55,520 nucleotides of DNA from Lentzea indica (GTDB taxonomy: Bacteria; Actinomycetota; Actinomycetes; Mycobacteriales; Pseudonocardiaceae): the NCBI RefSeq assembly GCF_012184385.1, contig NZ_VSRL01000037.1:1-55520 (forward strand), written 5' to 3'. Within the stretch, counting starts at the first letter, position 1. Every line of letters starts with the position of its first letter. Below the pieces are notes generated by a model that was given only the letters and a program-made list of their open reading frames with translations, was not told the origin of the DNA and searched no databases. The position numbers and the translations under genes were made by a program. Of this stretch, positions 43,680-52,994 are shown in pieces.

Positions 43680-44192
43680 GTGACCCTGCCGACAGCTCCG
43701 CTGCGCCGTGCGCGCTGTGCTGCTGTTGGTGTTGTCACCGGGGCACTCGCCGTTCTCGCACACACGAGTGCGGACGGCCACTTGCCGGACGCCGGGCTGG
43801 TCTTCTCGCTCGTCGGGTTGCTCACGTGGGCGACCACCGGGTTCGCCCGGCACGAGCTGACCCCGTTCCGGCTGCTGGTGCTGATCGGCGGCGGACAGCT
43901 GGCGATGCACCTGATGATGTCCCTCGCCGTGTCTCGTCACGAGCACGAGCCCGACCCGTCGCGCATGGTCGCCTCGCACGTCGTGGCCACCGCGCTGACC
44001 ATCGTCGTCCTCGCCGTCGCCGAACGCACGGTGCTGACAGTCGCCCGCGCCATCGCGTCGGTCCTTCCCCGCAAGCACACTCCCCTGCCCGCCACGGCAC
44101 CCCTGATCGTCGCCACGCCTGCCCGTGTGCCGGTCACGATCGACTTCCTGGACGTGCTGTCGTGGCGCGGTCCTCCGGCTGAACAGGTCTGA
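43680..44192 (+). CDS. Small integral membrane protein, possible metal-related
   Basis: 170 residues from GTG 43680. About four helices: VGVVTGALAVLAHTS, LVFSLVGLLTWATTG, FRLLVLIGGGQLAMHLMMSL, and VATALTIVVLAVAER. A His/Met-rich segment (MHLMMSLAVSRHEHEPD) could bind copper or another metal, a pattern often seen beside PepSY and copper genes; this is inference. It lies 68 bases before the PepSY gene on the same strand. Confidence 0.65.
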   Translation: MTLPTAPLRRARCAAVGVVTGALAVLAHTSADGHLPDAGLVFSLVGLLTWATTGFARHELTPFRLLVLIGGGQLAMHLMMSLAVSRHEHEPDPSRMVASHVVATALTIVVLAVAERTVLTVARAIASVLPRKHTPLPATAPLIVATPARVPVTIDFLDVLSWRGPPAEQV

Positions 44193-44203
44193 ATCCCCTT
44201 TCA

Positions 44204-44227
44204 CAGGGCCGCCCATCGGCGGTCCTG
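44204..44227 (+). promoter_or_regulatory. Hairpin in the leader between the membrane-protein and PepSY genes
   Basis: 10-bp stem 44204-44213/44218-44227 (one G-U) with a CATC loop. It may attenuate or terminate transcription into the PepSY gene. Confidence 0.35.
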
Positions 44228-44260
44228 CACCTGTTCACGCCACTTTGGAGTGCCACCCTG

Positions 44261-45547
44261 ATGACCACCACAGCCGCTCCGCCACGCACATCGTTCGCGT
44301 GGCGAGGGCTCTTCCTGCGCCTGCACTTCTACGCCGGCGTGCTCGTCGGCCCGTTCGTTCTCATCGCCGCGCTGACCGGCGTGCTCTACGCCCTCACCCC
44401 GCAACTGGAGTCCTGGGTCTACTCCGACCAGCTCCGCGTTCCCGTTTCCTCCCAGCAACTTCCGCTCAAGGACCAGGTCGACGCCGCGCTCGCGTCCTCA
44501 CCTCAGGGCTCACTGGTCGCGGTGCGCCCGGCCCCCGAACCCGGCGCCACGACCCGTGTCCTGTTCGCCGAGGAAGGACTCGGCGAGTCCGAACGCCGAG
44601 CCGTCTTCGTCGATCCCGGCACCGGACGCGTCACCGGTGATCTCGTCGTCTACGGGACGAGCGGTGTGCTGCCGTTGCGCACGGCGCTGGACCAGCTGCA
44701 CCGCAACCTGATGCTCGGCGAACCCGGCCGCCTCTACAGCGAGCTCGCCGCCTCCTGGCTGTGGGTCGTCGCGCTGGCCGGCCTGGTTCTGTGGATCACC
44801 AGGCCCCGCAACAGCAAGCGCATCCGCACGCACGGGTTGATCGGTGTGTGGGTGTTGGGAGGCGCGCTGTTCCTGTCCGCGACAGGTCTCACGTGGTCCG
44901 CCTACGCGGGCGAGAACATCTCCACGCTCCGCCAGGCCTTCGGCTGGACCACGCCGTCGTTGAAGATGCCCGGTGCCGGCGAGCACGGTGAGCACAGCTC
45001 GGGCACCTCGTCCGGCAGTGGTCACAGCGACATCGACAGCGTGGTCGGTATCGCGCGGTTGGCGGGCGTTGATGCTCGCAACGTCGAGGTCGGCCTGCCG
45101 GCCACTCCTGGTGGTGCCTGGAAGGTCGCGGAGATCGAGCGTGGCTGGCCCACCCAGGTCGACTCCGTCGCGGTGCACGGCGGTGAGGTGGTCAGCTCGG
45201 TGAAGTTCGCCGACTACCCGTTCGCCGCGAAGCTGACCCGGTGGGGCATCGACGCGCACATGGGCGTGCTGTTCGGTTGGCCCAACCAGCTGGTGCTGTT
45301 GCTGCTGGGCGGCGGGCTCGTCGCGTTGGTGGTGCTCGGCTACCGGATGTGGTGGAAGCGCAGGCCGACCAGCGGCTTCGGACGTCCGACGCCGCGCGGC
45401 CAGTGGCGCAAGGCCCCGCCGGTCGCCCTGGTCGGGCTCGGCGTCGGCACGCTGGTCGTCGGGTGGTTCGTGCCGTTGCTCGGGGTCAGCCTGGTGGTGT
45501 TCCTGGTGATCGATCTGCTGCTCGGGCGGCGCGCGAAAACGGCCTGA
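44261..45547 (+). CDS. PepSY-associated transmembrane protein (PiuB-like)
   Basis: 428 residues with ATG start and GGAG nine bases upstream. Four membrane helices and PepSY domains: RLHFYAGVLVGPFVLIAALT at the start, ALDQLHRNLMLGEPGRLYSE (metal/heme-like His), and a C-terminal RWGIDAHMGVLFGWPNQLVL. A His/Ser linker GEHGEHSSGTSSGSGHSD may bind metal. Such proteins are linked to iron-siderophore reduction or uptake and peptide handling at the membrane. Probably cotranscribed with the small membrane protein. Confidence 0.88.
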   Translation: MTTTAAPPRTSFAWRGLFLRLHFYAGVLVGPFVLIAALTGVLYALTPQLESWVYSDQLRVPVSSQQLPLKDQVDAALASSPQGSLVAVRPAPEPGATTRVLFAEEGLGESERRAVFVDPGTGRVTGDLVVYGTSGVLPLRTALDQLHRNLMLGEPGRLYSELAASWLWVVALAGLVLWITRPRNSKRIRTHGLIGVWVLGGALFLSATGLTWSAYAGENISTLRQAFGWTTPSLKMPGAGEHGEHSSGTSSGSGHSDIDSVVGIARLAGVDARNVEVGLPATPGGAWKVAEIERGWPTQVDSVAVHGGEVVSSVKFADYPFAAKLTRWGIDAHMGVLFGWPNQLVLLLLGGGLVALVVLGYRMWWKRRPTSGFGRPTPRGQWRKAPPVALVGLGVGTLVVGWFVPLLGVSLVVFLVIDLLLGRRAKTA

Positions 45548-45559
45548 CACAACGGAACG

Positions 45560-45587
45560 GTGGTGGCGCACGGTCATGCGTCACCAC
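45560..45587 (+). terminator. Terminator hairpin after the PepSY gene
   Basis: 11-bp stem 45560-45570/45577-45587 (one G-U) with a six-base loop, 12 bases past the stop. It lies at the expected position. Confidence 0.65.
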
Positions 45588-45715
45588 TGTCCACTGTGGA
45601 CAAGGCTTGCCTGATCAGGACATTTACGGCATATTTACGCCCAGGAGCGCCGGGAAGCCTGGTCGGCCCGCACGTCACACGTCGTGACGGCGGAGAGCTG
45701 ACGAGGGGCGCGCAG

Positions 45716-46015
45716 ATGACGTTACTTCCCCACGCCATTCCTCTCACCAACGATCCGCAGGTCGTGCACGCCCTGGCTGCCCGCTGGCAGCGCGCCAGGA
45801 CGTTGCTGCTGCTCTCCGCCGGTGTGCTGCCCGTCGCGATCGGTCTCGTCTGCATCGTGCTCGCCGCGATGACGTCGGCCGGGCAGCGGATCATGCCGTG
45901 GTGGTCGGCGATTCCGGCCGTGGCGGCCGCAGCCTGCGCGTGGGCGCTGCTGTCGTGGTTGCGCCGCAACGGGTTGAGCGACCCGCACTCGTGGCTGCCC
46001 GCCACCACGCTATGA
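45716..46015 (+). CDS. Small two-helix membrane protein, possibly the N-terminal part of the next gene
   Basis: 99 residues from ATG 45716 behind AGGGG. Two helices: TLLLLSAGVLPVAIGLVCIV and WWSAIPAVAAAACAWALL. It ends at TGA 46013, but the same frame is open through the following gene to 46723, and the next start has no ribosome binding site. It may therefore be the first half of a 335-residue protein. Confidence 0.6.
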   Translation: MTLLPHAIPLTNDPQVVHALAARWQRARTLLLLSAGVLPVAIGLVCIVLAAMTSAGQRIMPWWSAIPAVAAAACAWALLSWLRRNGLSDPHSWLPATTL

Positions 46016-46039
46016 GCCGGCGCGCAGCTCGTTCTCGGC

Positions 46040-46723
46040 GTGCTGCCGGGCTCTGGCATCGCGTTGCGGCTCAGCCCCGGCGCGGCGATCGCGGTGAAAG
46101 CCCTGTGCGCGGCCGGAGTGCTCGGCGCGGGCTCCGCCTGCTCACTGGCCGGGCTGGCCCGGCGCTCGCTGCTCGCGGCTCCGGTGCTCGAACTCGGCTC
46201 GACGGCGTTCTCCCTCGTCCTGGTCGGCCAGGGCTCGCGCGTGGTGATCGGCACCGACCGCGTCGACTGGACCACACGCCACGGCGGGCGGATCGACGCC
46301 GGGGTCTCGTTCGCCCGCATCCGCCGCGTGACCGCTCACGCGAACGCGATCGTCCTGCACACCGCGTCCGGCTCGTGGACGGTCCCGGTGTCCGATCCGG
46401 CGACCGCACAGGAGTTGCTGCTTCGCAGGCTCACGTGGTGGGAGGAGCGCCGCAATGCCATCGAGGAGCGCGAGCGCCGCCGCTACCTCGACCTCGTGCA
46501 GCTGCTCGCGGCGGTCAGCGGCAAGGCCACGCGCGGCGGCGTCACCGTGACCGTGGACTCGAACGGCGTCACGACGGGCATCGAACTCGGTCCCGCGGCG
46601 CGCGACCTGGATCCGGAGGCCCTCGCCGCGCAACTGATGGCCTGCGTCCAGAGAGCGCGGTCCGACGCACGCAGGCAGGTGCAGGACCTCGTCCTCGATC
46701 ACGCCGAGAAAGCCAGCCACTAG
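46040..46723 (+). CDS. Membrane protein with PH-like and YbaB/EbfC-like domains
   Basis: 227 residues if started at GTG 46040, which lacks a Shine-Dalgarno. A hydrophobic segment (AAIAVKALCAAGVLGAGSAC) precedes a bacterial PH-like domain (GSRVVIGTDRVDWTTRHGGR, FARIRRVTAHANAIVLHTAS), then a coiled linker and a YbaB-like C-terminus (GVTVTVDSNGVTTGIELGPA, DPEALAAQLMACVQRARSDA). YbaB proteins bind DNA as dimers; coupling one to a membrane anchor is unusual. It is in frame with the preceding ORF, broken only by a TGA. Confidence 0.65.
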   Translation: MLPGSGIALRLSPGAAIAVKALCAAGVLGAGSACSLAGLARRSLLAAPVLELGSTAFSLVLVGQGSRVVIGTDRVDWTTRHGGRIDAGVSFARIRRVTAHANAIVLHTASGSWTVPVSDPATAQELLLRRLTWWEERRNAIEERERRRYLDLVQLLAAVSGKATRGGVTVTVDSNGVTTGIELGPAARDLDPEALAAQLMACVQRARSDARRQVQDLVLDHAEKASH

Positions 46724-46816
46724 TCGCTTGTCCCGCGCCTCCTGGCCTGCCTAGTGTCGCGACCGTCAGCCTTCGCCCCGTATTCCGACGTTCAGACGGG
46801 TGCATCGTGGTGCCGC

Positions 46817-46853
46817 CCCCGCGTCCTCGTACTGGTTGTACGGGGGCGCGGGG
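46817..46853 (+). promoter_or_regulatory. 16-bp hairpin upstream of the M28 peptidase gene
   Basis: Arms 46817-46832 and 46838-46853 pair fully (two G-U) around a TGGTT loop. It may be a terminator of the upstream gene or a leader element. Confidence 0.5.
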
Positions 46854-46949
46854 CCGGTGCCGCGAGGTGCCCTGCTGAGCGCCGGAAGACGCGGCGATTG
46901 TTGGCGGTCGCGGCACTGGGTTGTGGAACATCGGACGATGGGGGACGAG

Positions 46950-48268
46950 ATGCGCAGACGTGACTTCCTCGCCGCGGCGGCCGGTGTCGCCGCCGTCGTG
47001 GCCGACCCCGCGAGCGCGCTCGCGGCGACAGGGCAACGGCGGGTGCCGCGAACCCGCCGGATCTCAACCTCAGCGACTTCCCCGTCGTGGCAAGGGTTCG
47101 GGCGCGCAAGGCGCTCGAACACCTCAAGGTGCTCAGCGACGGGATCGGGCCGCGGATCGGCGGTACCTCGTCCGAGCACCGGGCCCGCGACTACCTCGTC
47201 CGCGAGCTCAAGGCGCTGCGGTACCAGGTGACGACGCAGCCCTTCACCGTTGCGGACAAGTACCTCGCCGACGTCAACGGCAAGTGGCAGGCCGGCGCTT
47301 CACGTTTCGGGACTCTCGGCGTCACGGTCAAGGCACCGTTCGTCGAGGTGGTCGACGGTCAGCTGCCCGACCTCACGGGCAAGATCGCGTTCTACGTCAA
47401 CGCTCCCGCCGGATCGGCGCCGACGCACGCGGCGATCGAACGCGGTGCGGTGGCGGTGATCCTCGGCCGGATCTCCACGACGGCCAACAGGTCCAGCGCG
47501 TTCTCACCCACGCTCGACCGCAACGTCACGGTGCCGGTCATCGGCCTCGCCCAGGTGCACACGGAGAAGCTGCGCGCGCAGGCGTCCGGTGAGCTGACGA
47601 TCAGCACCACGCACCACCCGAACCTCACGTCCTACAACGTGATCGCGGACCGGCCGGCGACGTTCCCGTGGCACGACAACGGGGTCGTGATGGTGACCGC
47701 GCACTACGACAGCGTGCCGGGATCACCGGGCGCCAACGACGACGGCAGCGGAACCGTGCTGTGCCTGGAACTGGCGCGGGTGTTGCGGTATCTGCCGACG
47801 CACAAGGCGATCCGGTTCGCGTTGTGGGGTTCGGAGGAGCAGGGGCTGCTCGGCTCGCGGCACTACGTCTCGCAACTCGCGCCAGAGGAGATCGCCCGGA
47901 TCAAGGGCGTCTTCCAGAACGACATGGTCGCCACGAGCCACGACCCGGCGACGGCGTACTGGTTGCTGTCCGTGGACGGCGCCGACAACACGACGACCGC
48001 CGAGGTACGTGCGGCGGCGCAACGGCTCGGGTACGACCCGCGGGTGCACGGACCGGTGGCGCGCGGGTCGAGCGACCACGTGCCGTTCCACGAGAAGGGC
48101 ATGGCGGCGGCGAACTTCAGCTGGCGCGGCGAGGGCGGACCGGCGCAGCTGGAGCCGATCTACCACACGCCGGAGGACACGATCCGGGACAACATCAGCC
48201 TGGAACGCCTGCAAGTGTCGCTGGAGCTGATCGGCGCGGCGGCCTATCGGCTCGCCAGTCGGCGATGA
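46950..48268 (+). pseudogene. Tat-exported M28 family aminopeptidase, frameshifted
   Basis: The N-terminal MRRRDFLAAAAGVAAVVADP (from ATG 46950; 46938 also possible) is a Tat signal. The frame breaks at about 47046-47048, where one base is missing between RRV and ANPPDLNLSDFPVV; the rest runs in another frame to 48268. The M28 zinc site is intact (VTAHYDSVPGSPGANDDGSG, GSEEQGLLGSRHY, QNDMVATSH, SDHVPFHEKG), with a PA insert domain. It would be an extracellular Zn aminopeptidase of 439 residues. Confidence 0.83.
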
Positions 48269-48291
48269 GCAGCAACTGAACAGACACACGG

Positions 48292-50256
48292 TCACGGGGT
48301 CGGCGCGGTCAGCTCGTCGAGCCGCCGATCCCGCAACCACACGGCGAACTCGTCCGCGGGCAACGGCTTGCTCAAGCAGTACCCCTGCACGATGTCGCAC
48401 CCCAACGCCGCCAGCGCGGACCAGGTCTCCTCGTCCTCGACCCCCTCGGCCACGACCTCCAGCTCGAGGTTGTGCGCGAGCCCGAGCAACGACCGGGTGA
48501 TCGCCGCGCTGGACGAGTCCGACCGCATGTTCGTCGTGAACGACCGGTCGATCTTCATCTCGTGCACGGGCATGGTTCGCAGGTAGGCGATCGACGAGTA
48601 CCCGGTGCCGAAGTCGTCGATCGACAGCCGCACTCCCAGCTCCCGCAACCGTTCCAGCACATCGCCTGCCCTGTGTGGATCGGCGATGATCGCCGACTCG
48701 GTGATCTCCAGCGTCAGGGCCTCCGCGGGCCGGTCGTGCTCCTTCAGCAGCCGCGAGACCTGGTCGGGGAACGTGGGATCGTGCAGGCACTGGGCACCGA
48801 CGTTGACCGAGATCGGCACGTCCCGCCCGCCGGCGTGCCATTCACGGCACTGCGCCAGCGCGTGGTCGAGCACGTACCGCGTGAGCGGCTCGATCAGCCC
48901 GGTCTCCTCGGCCGCGGGGATGAAGCGGTCCGGCCCGAGCAGTCCCAGCCGCGGATGCTGCCACCGGCACAGCACCTCGGCCCCGCACACGGTTCCGCTG
49001 CGCAGGTCGGCCTTGGGCTGGTAGTGCAGCACCAGTTCGCCGTGGTCGATGGCCCGGCGCAAGTCGCTGATCACGGTCAGCTGAGCCTCGCCGTGCTGGT
49101 CGAGCCCCGGTTCGTAGACCGACGTGCCGAGGCGGGCGCGCTTGGCCGCGTACATCGCGATGTCGGCGTGCTTCAGGAGCTCGTGAGCATCCGAGGAGTC
49201 CGTCGGATACATCGCCACACCGATGCTGCAGCCGACGTCGACGGACAGGCCGTCGATGTCCACGGCCTCTTCCAGCGCCCGGTGCACCCGGTCCGCGACG
49301 ATCAGAGCGTTCGCGGCAGTCCGCACCGAGGGCAGCAGGACCGCGAACTCGTCGCCACCCAGCCTGGCCACGGTGTCGACGTCGCGGACGGCGCCGGTCA
49401 GGCGGTTGGCGACGTGTTGGAGCAGGCGGTCACCGAACGCGTGGCCGAGCGTGTCGTTGATCGGCTTGAAGCGGTTGAGGTCGATCAGGAACAGGCCGAG
49501 AGGCTCGCCGGACCGGTTCGAGCGTTCGATCGCCTGTCCGGTGCGCTGGGTGAGCAGCGTGCGGTTGGCCAGGCCGGTCAACGCGTCGTGCATGGCCTCG
49601 TGCTCGCTCTTCGCGGCCTGGCGGAGGATCTTGCGACGGTGGCCCAGCAGCACGACGCCGCAGAGCGCCACCAGGCCGAGATCGATCACGAACGCGACGA
49701 CGGCGGCCAGCCTCAACCGGCCGTTCTGCCTCTCGGCGGCCCGCAGGTAGTCGGTGGTTTCAAGGCGTTTGAGCTGGACGACGGTGGAGAGCTGTTTGCG
49801 CAGTGAGACAAGGGTGAGCTCAGCCTGGTCGGCTTTCTGCCGGGCGGCCGTGCCGTCGCCGCTGTCGCCGGCCGCAACGGTTTCGCGCAGCAAGGTCGTG
49901 TAGTCGCCGTAGAGGTCGCCGACGATCACGGCGGCACGGACGTCGGCATTGGCGCCGTGCTCACGCAGCCAGCGCAGGCTTTCACCTGCGGCACCCGCGG
50001 CGTTGGCGACCGGTTGGCCCATGACGGGGGTGCCGGAGCGGAGGTAGTCGACGAGGGCGTGGTCGGCGACGTCGACGTTCTGCACGACGCGGCCCCAGCG
50101 GTCGCTGATCTCGTTGAGTTCGTGCAGGTGGATGGCGGCGCGTTGCATGCTCAGGCTGGTCCACAGCGCGAGGCCCGCCAACGCTGCGAGACCGATCGTC
50201 AGACTGATGACGGTCGTCCGCGCGGTTGTGCGGGCCTCGATCCAGTTGGACAGCAT
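48292..50256 (-). CDS. Membrane-bound GGDEF-EAL cyclic-di-GMP protein with a periplasmic four-helix sensor
   Basis: 654 residues. Helices at about 18-35 and 183-205 bracket a 145-residue outer helical bundle of the 4HB/nitrate-sensor type (MQRAAIHLHELNEISDRWGR). The GGDEF motif GGDEF is at 300-304. The EAL domain begins GAEVLCRW (EVL at 427-429 rather than EAL), with SVNVGAQ, TLEITESA, IDDFGTGYSS, MKIDRSF and VAEGVED, so all metal and catalytic residues appear present. It could make or degrade c-di-GMP. It is divergent from a sugar-binding lipoprotein gene. Confidence 0.94.
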   Translation of the reverse strand: MLSNWIEARTTARTTVISLTIGLAALAGLALWTSLSMQRAAIHLHELNEISDRWGRVVQNVDVADHALVDYLRSGTPVMGQPVANAAGAAGESLRWLREHGANADVRAAVIVGDLYGDYTTLLRETVAAGDSGDGTAARQKADQAELTLVSLRKQLSTVVQLKRLETTDYLRAAERQNGRLRLAAVVAFVIDLGLVALCGVVLLGHRRKILRQAAKSEHEAMHDALTGLANRTLLTQRTGQAIERSNRSGEPLGLFLIDLNRFKPINDTLGHAFGDRLLQHVANRLTGAVRDVDTVARLGGDEFAVLLPSVRTAANALIVADRVHRALEEAVDIDGLSVDVGCSIGVAMYPTDSSDAHELLKHADIAMYAAKRARLGTSVYEPGLDQHGEAQLTVISDLRRAIDHGELVLHYQPKADLRSGTVCGAEVLCRWQHPRLGLLGPDRFIPAAEETGLIEPLTRYVLDHALAQCREWHAGGRDVPISVNVGAQCLHDPTFPDQVSRLLKEHDRPAEALTLEITESAIIADPHRAGDVLERLRELGVRLSIDDFGTGYSSIAYLRTMPVHEMKIDRSFTTNMRSDSSSAAITRSLLGLAHNLELEVVAEGVEDEETWSALAALGCDIVQGYCLSKPLPADEFAVWLRDRRLDELTAPTP

Positions 50257-50409
50257 CCAAGCCGCCTGCCTTCAGCTCACCGGCCGGACATCGCTTTCCG
50301 GCGAAGTGGTAATTGGTACGCAGCCAAAGGATGGCACGCAAGCCCGACACATCGGGGCGCTGTGGTCTACCCTCGTGCGCTTCTAGCGATCAACTGATTG
50401 GGCATCCCC

Positions 50410-51465
50410 ATGGTTGGCCTGACCCGTACGTTCTTACCTGCGCTTTTACTGGCGGTGGCGGGGGTGAGCGGATGCGGCGACGGGAAGACGTCCGATGACC
50501 CGCCCACGATCGGATTCGTGTCCCAGAACAACAGCCGCGACTTCTCCAAGGAGATGAGCGAGGGCTTCCGGGCGGGCGCGACCATCGCCGGCGGGATCAA
50601 GGCCGAGGTCACCGGGCCGGACACGCACGACGGGCTCAAGCAGGTCGAGCTGCTGCGTGACCTCGCGACGCGTGCGAAGGGCGGCATCGGGCTGTCGGCG
50701 GTGGCGCCGGAACTGGTGGCGGAGCCGATGGCACAGGTGACCGCGCAGGGCATCCCGATGATCGCGGTGGCCGGCGGGCAGGTCGCTCCGGGCTCCGGGG
50801 TCAGGCTGCTGATCGAGAACGACAACTACGAACTGGGCAGGATGCTTGCCGACGTGACGGCCGACAAGGTGCCGCCGGACAGCGCGGGCAAGATCGTCAT
50901 CGGCAGCAACTCCCCCGCGATGCCCGCGCTGGACCAGCGCGCCGCCGGCCTGAGGGCACGGCTCGTGGAACGGTTGCCGAAGCTGCAGGTGATCGGGCCG
51001 CTGGACACCGGTCGCGACCTTCCCGCGAACCTCGCGACGTGGCAGCGCCTGGCCGAGGCCAACCCGGACGCGCTCGCGTTGCTGGGCACCGGTGACGTCG
51101 ACGCGATCAACCTCGCCGCCGTGCACGCGGCCAGGAACGCGAAGTGGCTGGCAGGCGCGTTCAGCCTGGACCCCAGGGCGTTGCAGGGCGTCAAGGAGGG
51201 CCACCTGTTCGCGTCGGTGTCCGCGGAGCACTTCCTCAAGGGCGCGGTGGCTGGGTGGCTGCTGGCCGAGCACGCCAAGACCGGCCGCGCGCTCCCACAA
51301 GGCTGGTTCGTCGCGCCGGGACTGACGGTCCAGGCGTCCAACGTGGACGAAATCATCCGCCGCCAATCCAACGAGACCAACCGTCTCGAGGCCGCCCGGC
51401 CGAAGATCGACGTCCTCATCGCCGATCCGTCGCAACACCTGCGTCCACTCGATCAGGCGCGTTGA
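50410..51465 (+). CDS. Orphan sugar-binding lipoprotein (PBP type 1)
   Basis: 351 residues from ATG 50410; a TTG at 50398 is the other choice. Lipobox VSGC. The binding-protein fold shows TIGFVSQNNSRDFSKEMSEG, GLSAVAPELVAEPM, MIAVAGGQV, and VIGSNSPAMPALDQRAAGLR. It resembles xylose/ribose-type binding proteins. No permease or ATPase adjoins, and the gene is divergent from the GGDEF-EAL gene across 153 bases, so it may signal to that receptor instead of feeding a transporter. Confidence 0.85.
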   Translation: MVGLTRTFLPALLLAVAGVSGCGDGKTSDDPPTIGFVSQNNSRDFSKEMSEGFRAGATIAGGIKAEVTGPDTHDGLKQVELLRDLATRAKGGIGLSAVAPELVAEPMAQVTAQGIPMIAVAGGQVAPGSGVRLLIENDNYELGRMLADVTADKVPPDSAGKIVIGSNSPAMPALDQRAAGLRARLVERLPKLQVIGPLDTGRDLPANLATWQRLAEANPDALALLGTGDVDAINLAAVHAARNAKWLAGAFSLDPRALQGVKEGHLFASVSAEHFLKGAVAGWLLAEHAKTGRALPQGWFVAPGLTVQASNVDEIIRRQSNETNRLEAARPKIDVLIADPSQHLRPLDQAR

Positions 51466-51550
51466 CCCGTTTTGCGCATTGGATCTCCCACGCCGGTGAC
51501 AGACAGCCGACCTTGAGCAAGCATGCATGCTCCCTGTCTTGGAGGGCCGC

Positions 51551-52978
51551 ATGATCAATCGAAGGACACTCGCCAAAACCGTTGGTGCCGCGCTGGCGGT
51601 GTCGGCCACCACGGGTGTCGCCACCGCTGACACCGAACACACGCGGCGCGGCCGGTACCTCATCCGCAACGGCGCGGTCGTCACCGTCGACAAGGCGCTC
51701 GGGGTGTTGCCGCGCGCGGACGTCCTCGTCGACGACGGCAAGATCGAAGCGGTCGGGCGTGACCTGAGCGCGCACGGCGCCAAGATCGTCGACGCGACCG
51801 ACATGATCGTCATGCCGGGCTTCGTCAACACCCATCACCACATGTGGAGCGCGATCGGCCGCAACTACGTGGCCGACGGCTTCCCCTACTTCGCGGCGAA
51901 GCGGGCCACGTCGACGCTGTACGAGGCGAAGGACGTCTACCGCAGCGTCCTGCTCGGGCTGGCCGAGCTCGCCAACGCCGGGGTGACCACCGTGCACAAC
52001 TGGTCGAACAACACCCGCTCCCCCGCGCACGCCGACGCCGAACTTCAAGCGCACCGCGACGGGTTGCTGCGCGCGAGGTTCTCCTACGGTCACGTGGACC
52101 AGATGCCGCGTGACGTGCCGATGGATCTCACCGACGTGGACCGCGTGCGCCAGCAGTACTTCTCTCAAGGAAGCGCGTTCGACGGACTGGTGCACCTGGG
52201 CATCAACCTGCGAGGGCTGTCGCAGAGCACCGAGCCGGCGTTCTTCGCGGACATGGAGGCGGCGCTGCGACGCGGCCTGCCGATCGCGATCCACGCGGGC
52301 CAGGCGCCGCCGCGGATCGTGGACGCCGCCGACTACGAACGACGCGGCTGGCTCGGCCCCAAGACGTTGCTGACGCACTACGTCACGGCGCTGGACAGCG
52401 ACATGGAGGTCCTGGTGCGGACCGGCACGCCGTTGAGCTGGTCACCGCACTCGGAGTTCCGGCTGGGCACGGCGGGCGATCCGCGGGACACGCTGCTGCG
52501 GTTCCGCAAGGCGGGCGTGCCGGTGTCGCTGTCGTCGGACGCCACGTCCATCGCGCCGTCGGACATGTTCGAGACGATGCGGCTCGTCTGGAACACCGGC
52601 ATTCCGTGGCAGGGCACGCCGTCCGCGGGTTTGCCGGAGGTCGGTTTCCGTGACGTGCTGGAGATGGCGACGATCAACGGTGCCCGCGCGCTGGGGCTGG
52701 GCGACGTCACCGGGTCGATCACCGTCGGCAAGCGGGCGGACGTCGTCCTCGTGCGCACCAACGACATCAACCTCGCGCCGGGCGGGTTGTTCGAGACGAC
52801 ACTGGTGCAGGCGGCGACTCCCTCGAACGTCGACACGGTGTTCTCGGACGGCCGGATCGTCAAGCGCGGCGGCAGGCTGGTGGCCTACGACGTGGACCGG
52901 ATCGTGCGTGATGCCAAGGCTTCCTCGCTTCGAATCCGCACGGCTGCGGGAGGGATTCTGACTCCTCCCGCGAGCTGA
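51551..52978 (+). CDS. Tat-exported amidohydrolase (AtzA/SsnA-like)
   Basis: 475 residues from ATG 51551 behind GGAGG. The Tat signal is INRRTLAKTVGAALAVSATT. The mature enzyme has the composite beta sandwich and TIM barrel: metal ligands THHHMW, HAGQAPP, LLTHYVTAL, and SSDATSIAPSDMF, ending ITVGKRADVVLVR. Family members remove amino, amide or chloride groups from heterocycles. Export is unusual for this family. The substrate is unknown. Confidence 0.88.
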   Translation: MINRRTLAKTVGAALAVSATTGVATADTEHTRRGRYLIRNGAVVTVDKALGVLPRADVLVDDGKIEAVGRDLSAHGAKIVDATDMIVMPGFVNTHHHMWSAIGRNYVADGFPYFAAKRATSTLYEAKDVYRSVLLGLAELANAGVTTVHNWSNNTRSPAHADAELQAHRDGLLRARFSYGHVDQMPRDVPMDLTDVDRVRQQYFSQGSAFDGLVHLGINLRGLSQSTEPAFFADMEAALRRGLPIAIHAGQAPPRIVDAADYERRGWLGPKTLLTHYVTALDSDMEVLVRTGTPLSWSPHSEFRLGTAGDPRDTLLRFRKAGVPVSLSSDATSIAPSDMFETMRLVWNTGIPWQGTPSAGLPEVGFRDVLEMATINGARALGLGDVTGSITVGKRADVVLVRTNDINLAPGGLFETTLVQAATPSNVDTVFSDGRIVKRGGRLVAYDVDRIVRDAKASSLRIRTAAGGILTPPAS

Positions 52979-52994
52979 GGGCTGCCGGTGGCGT

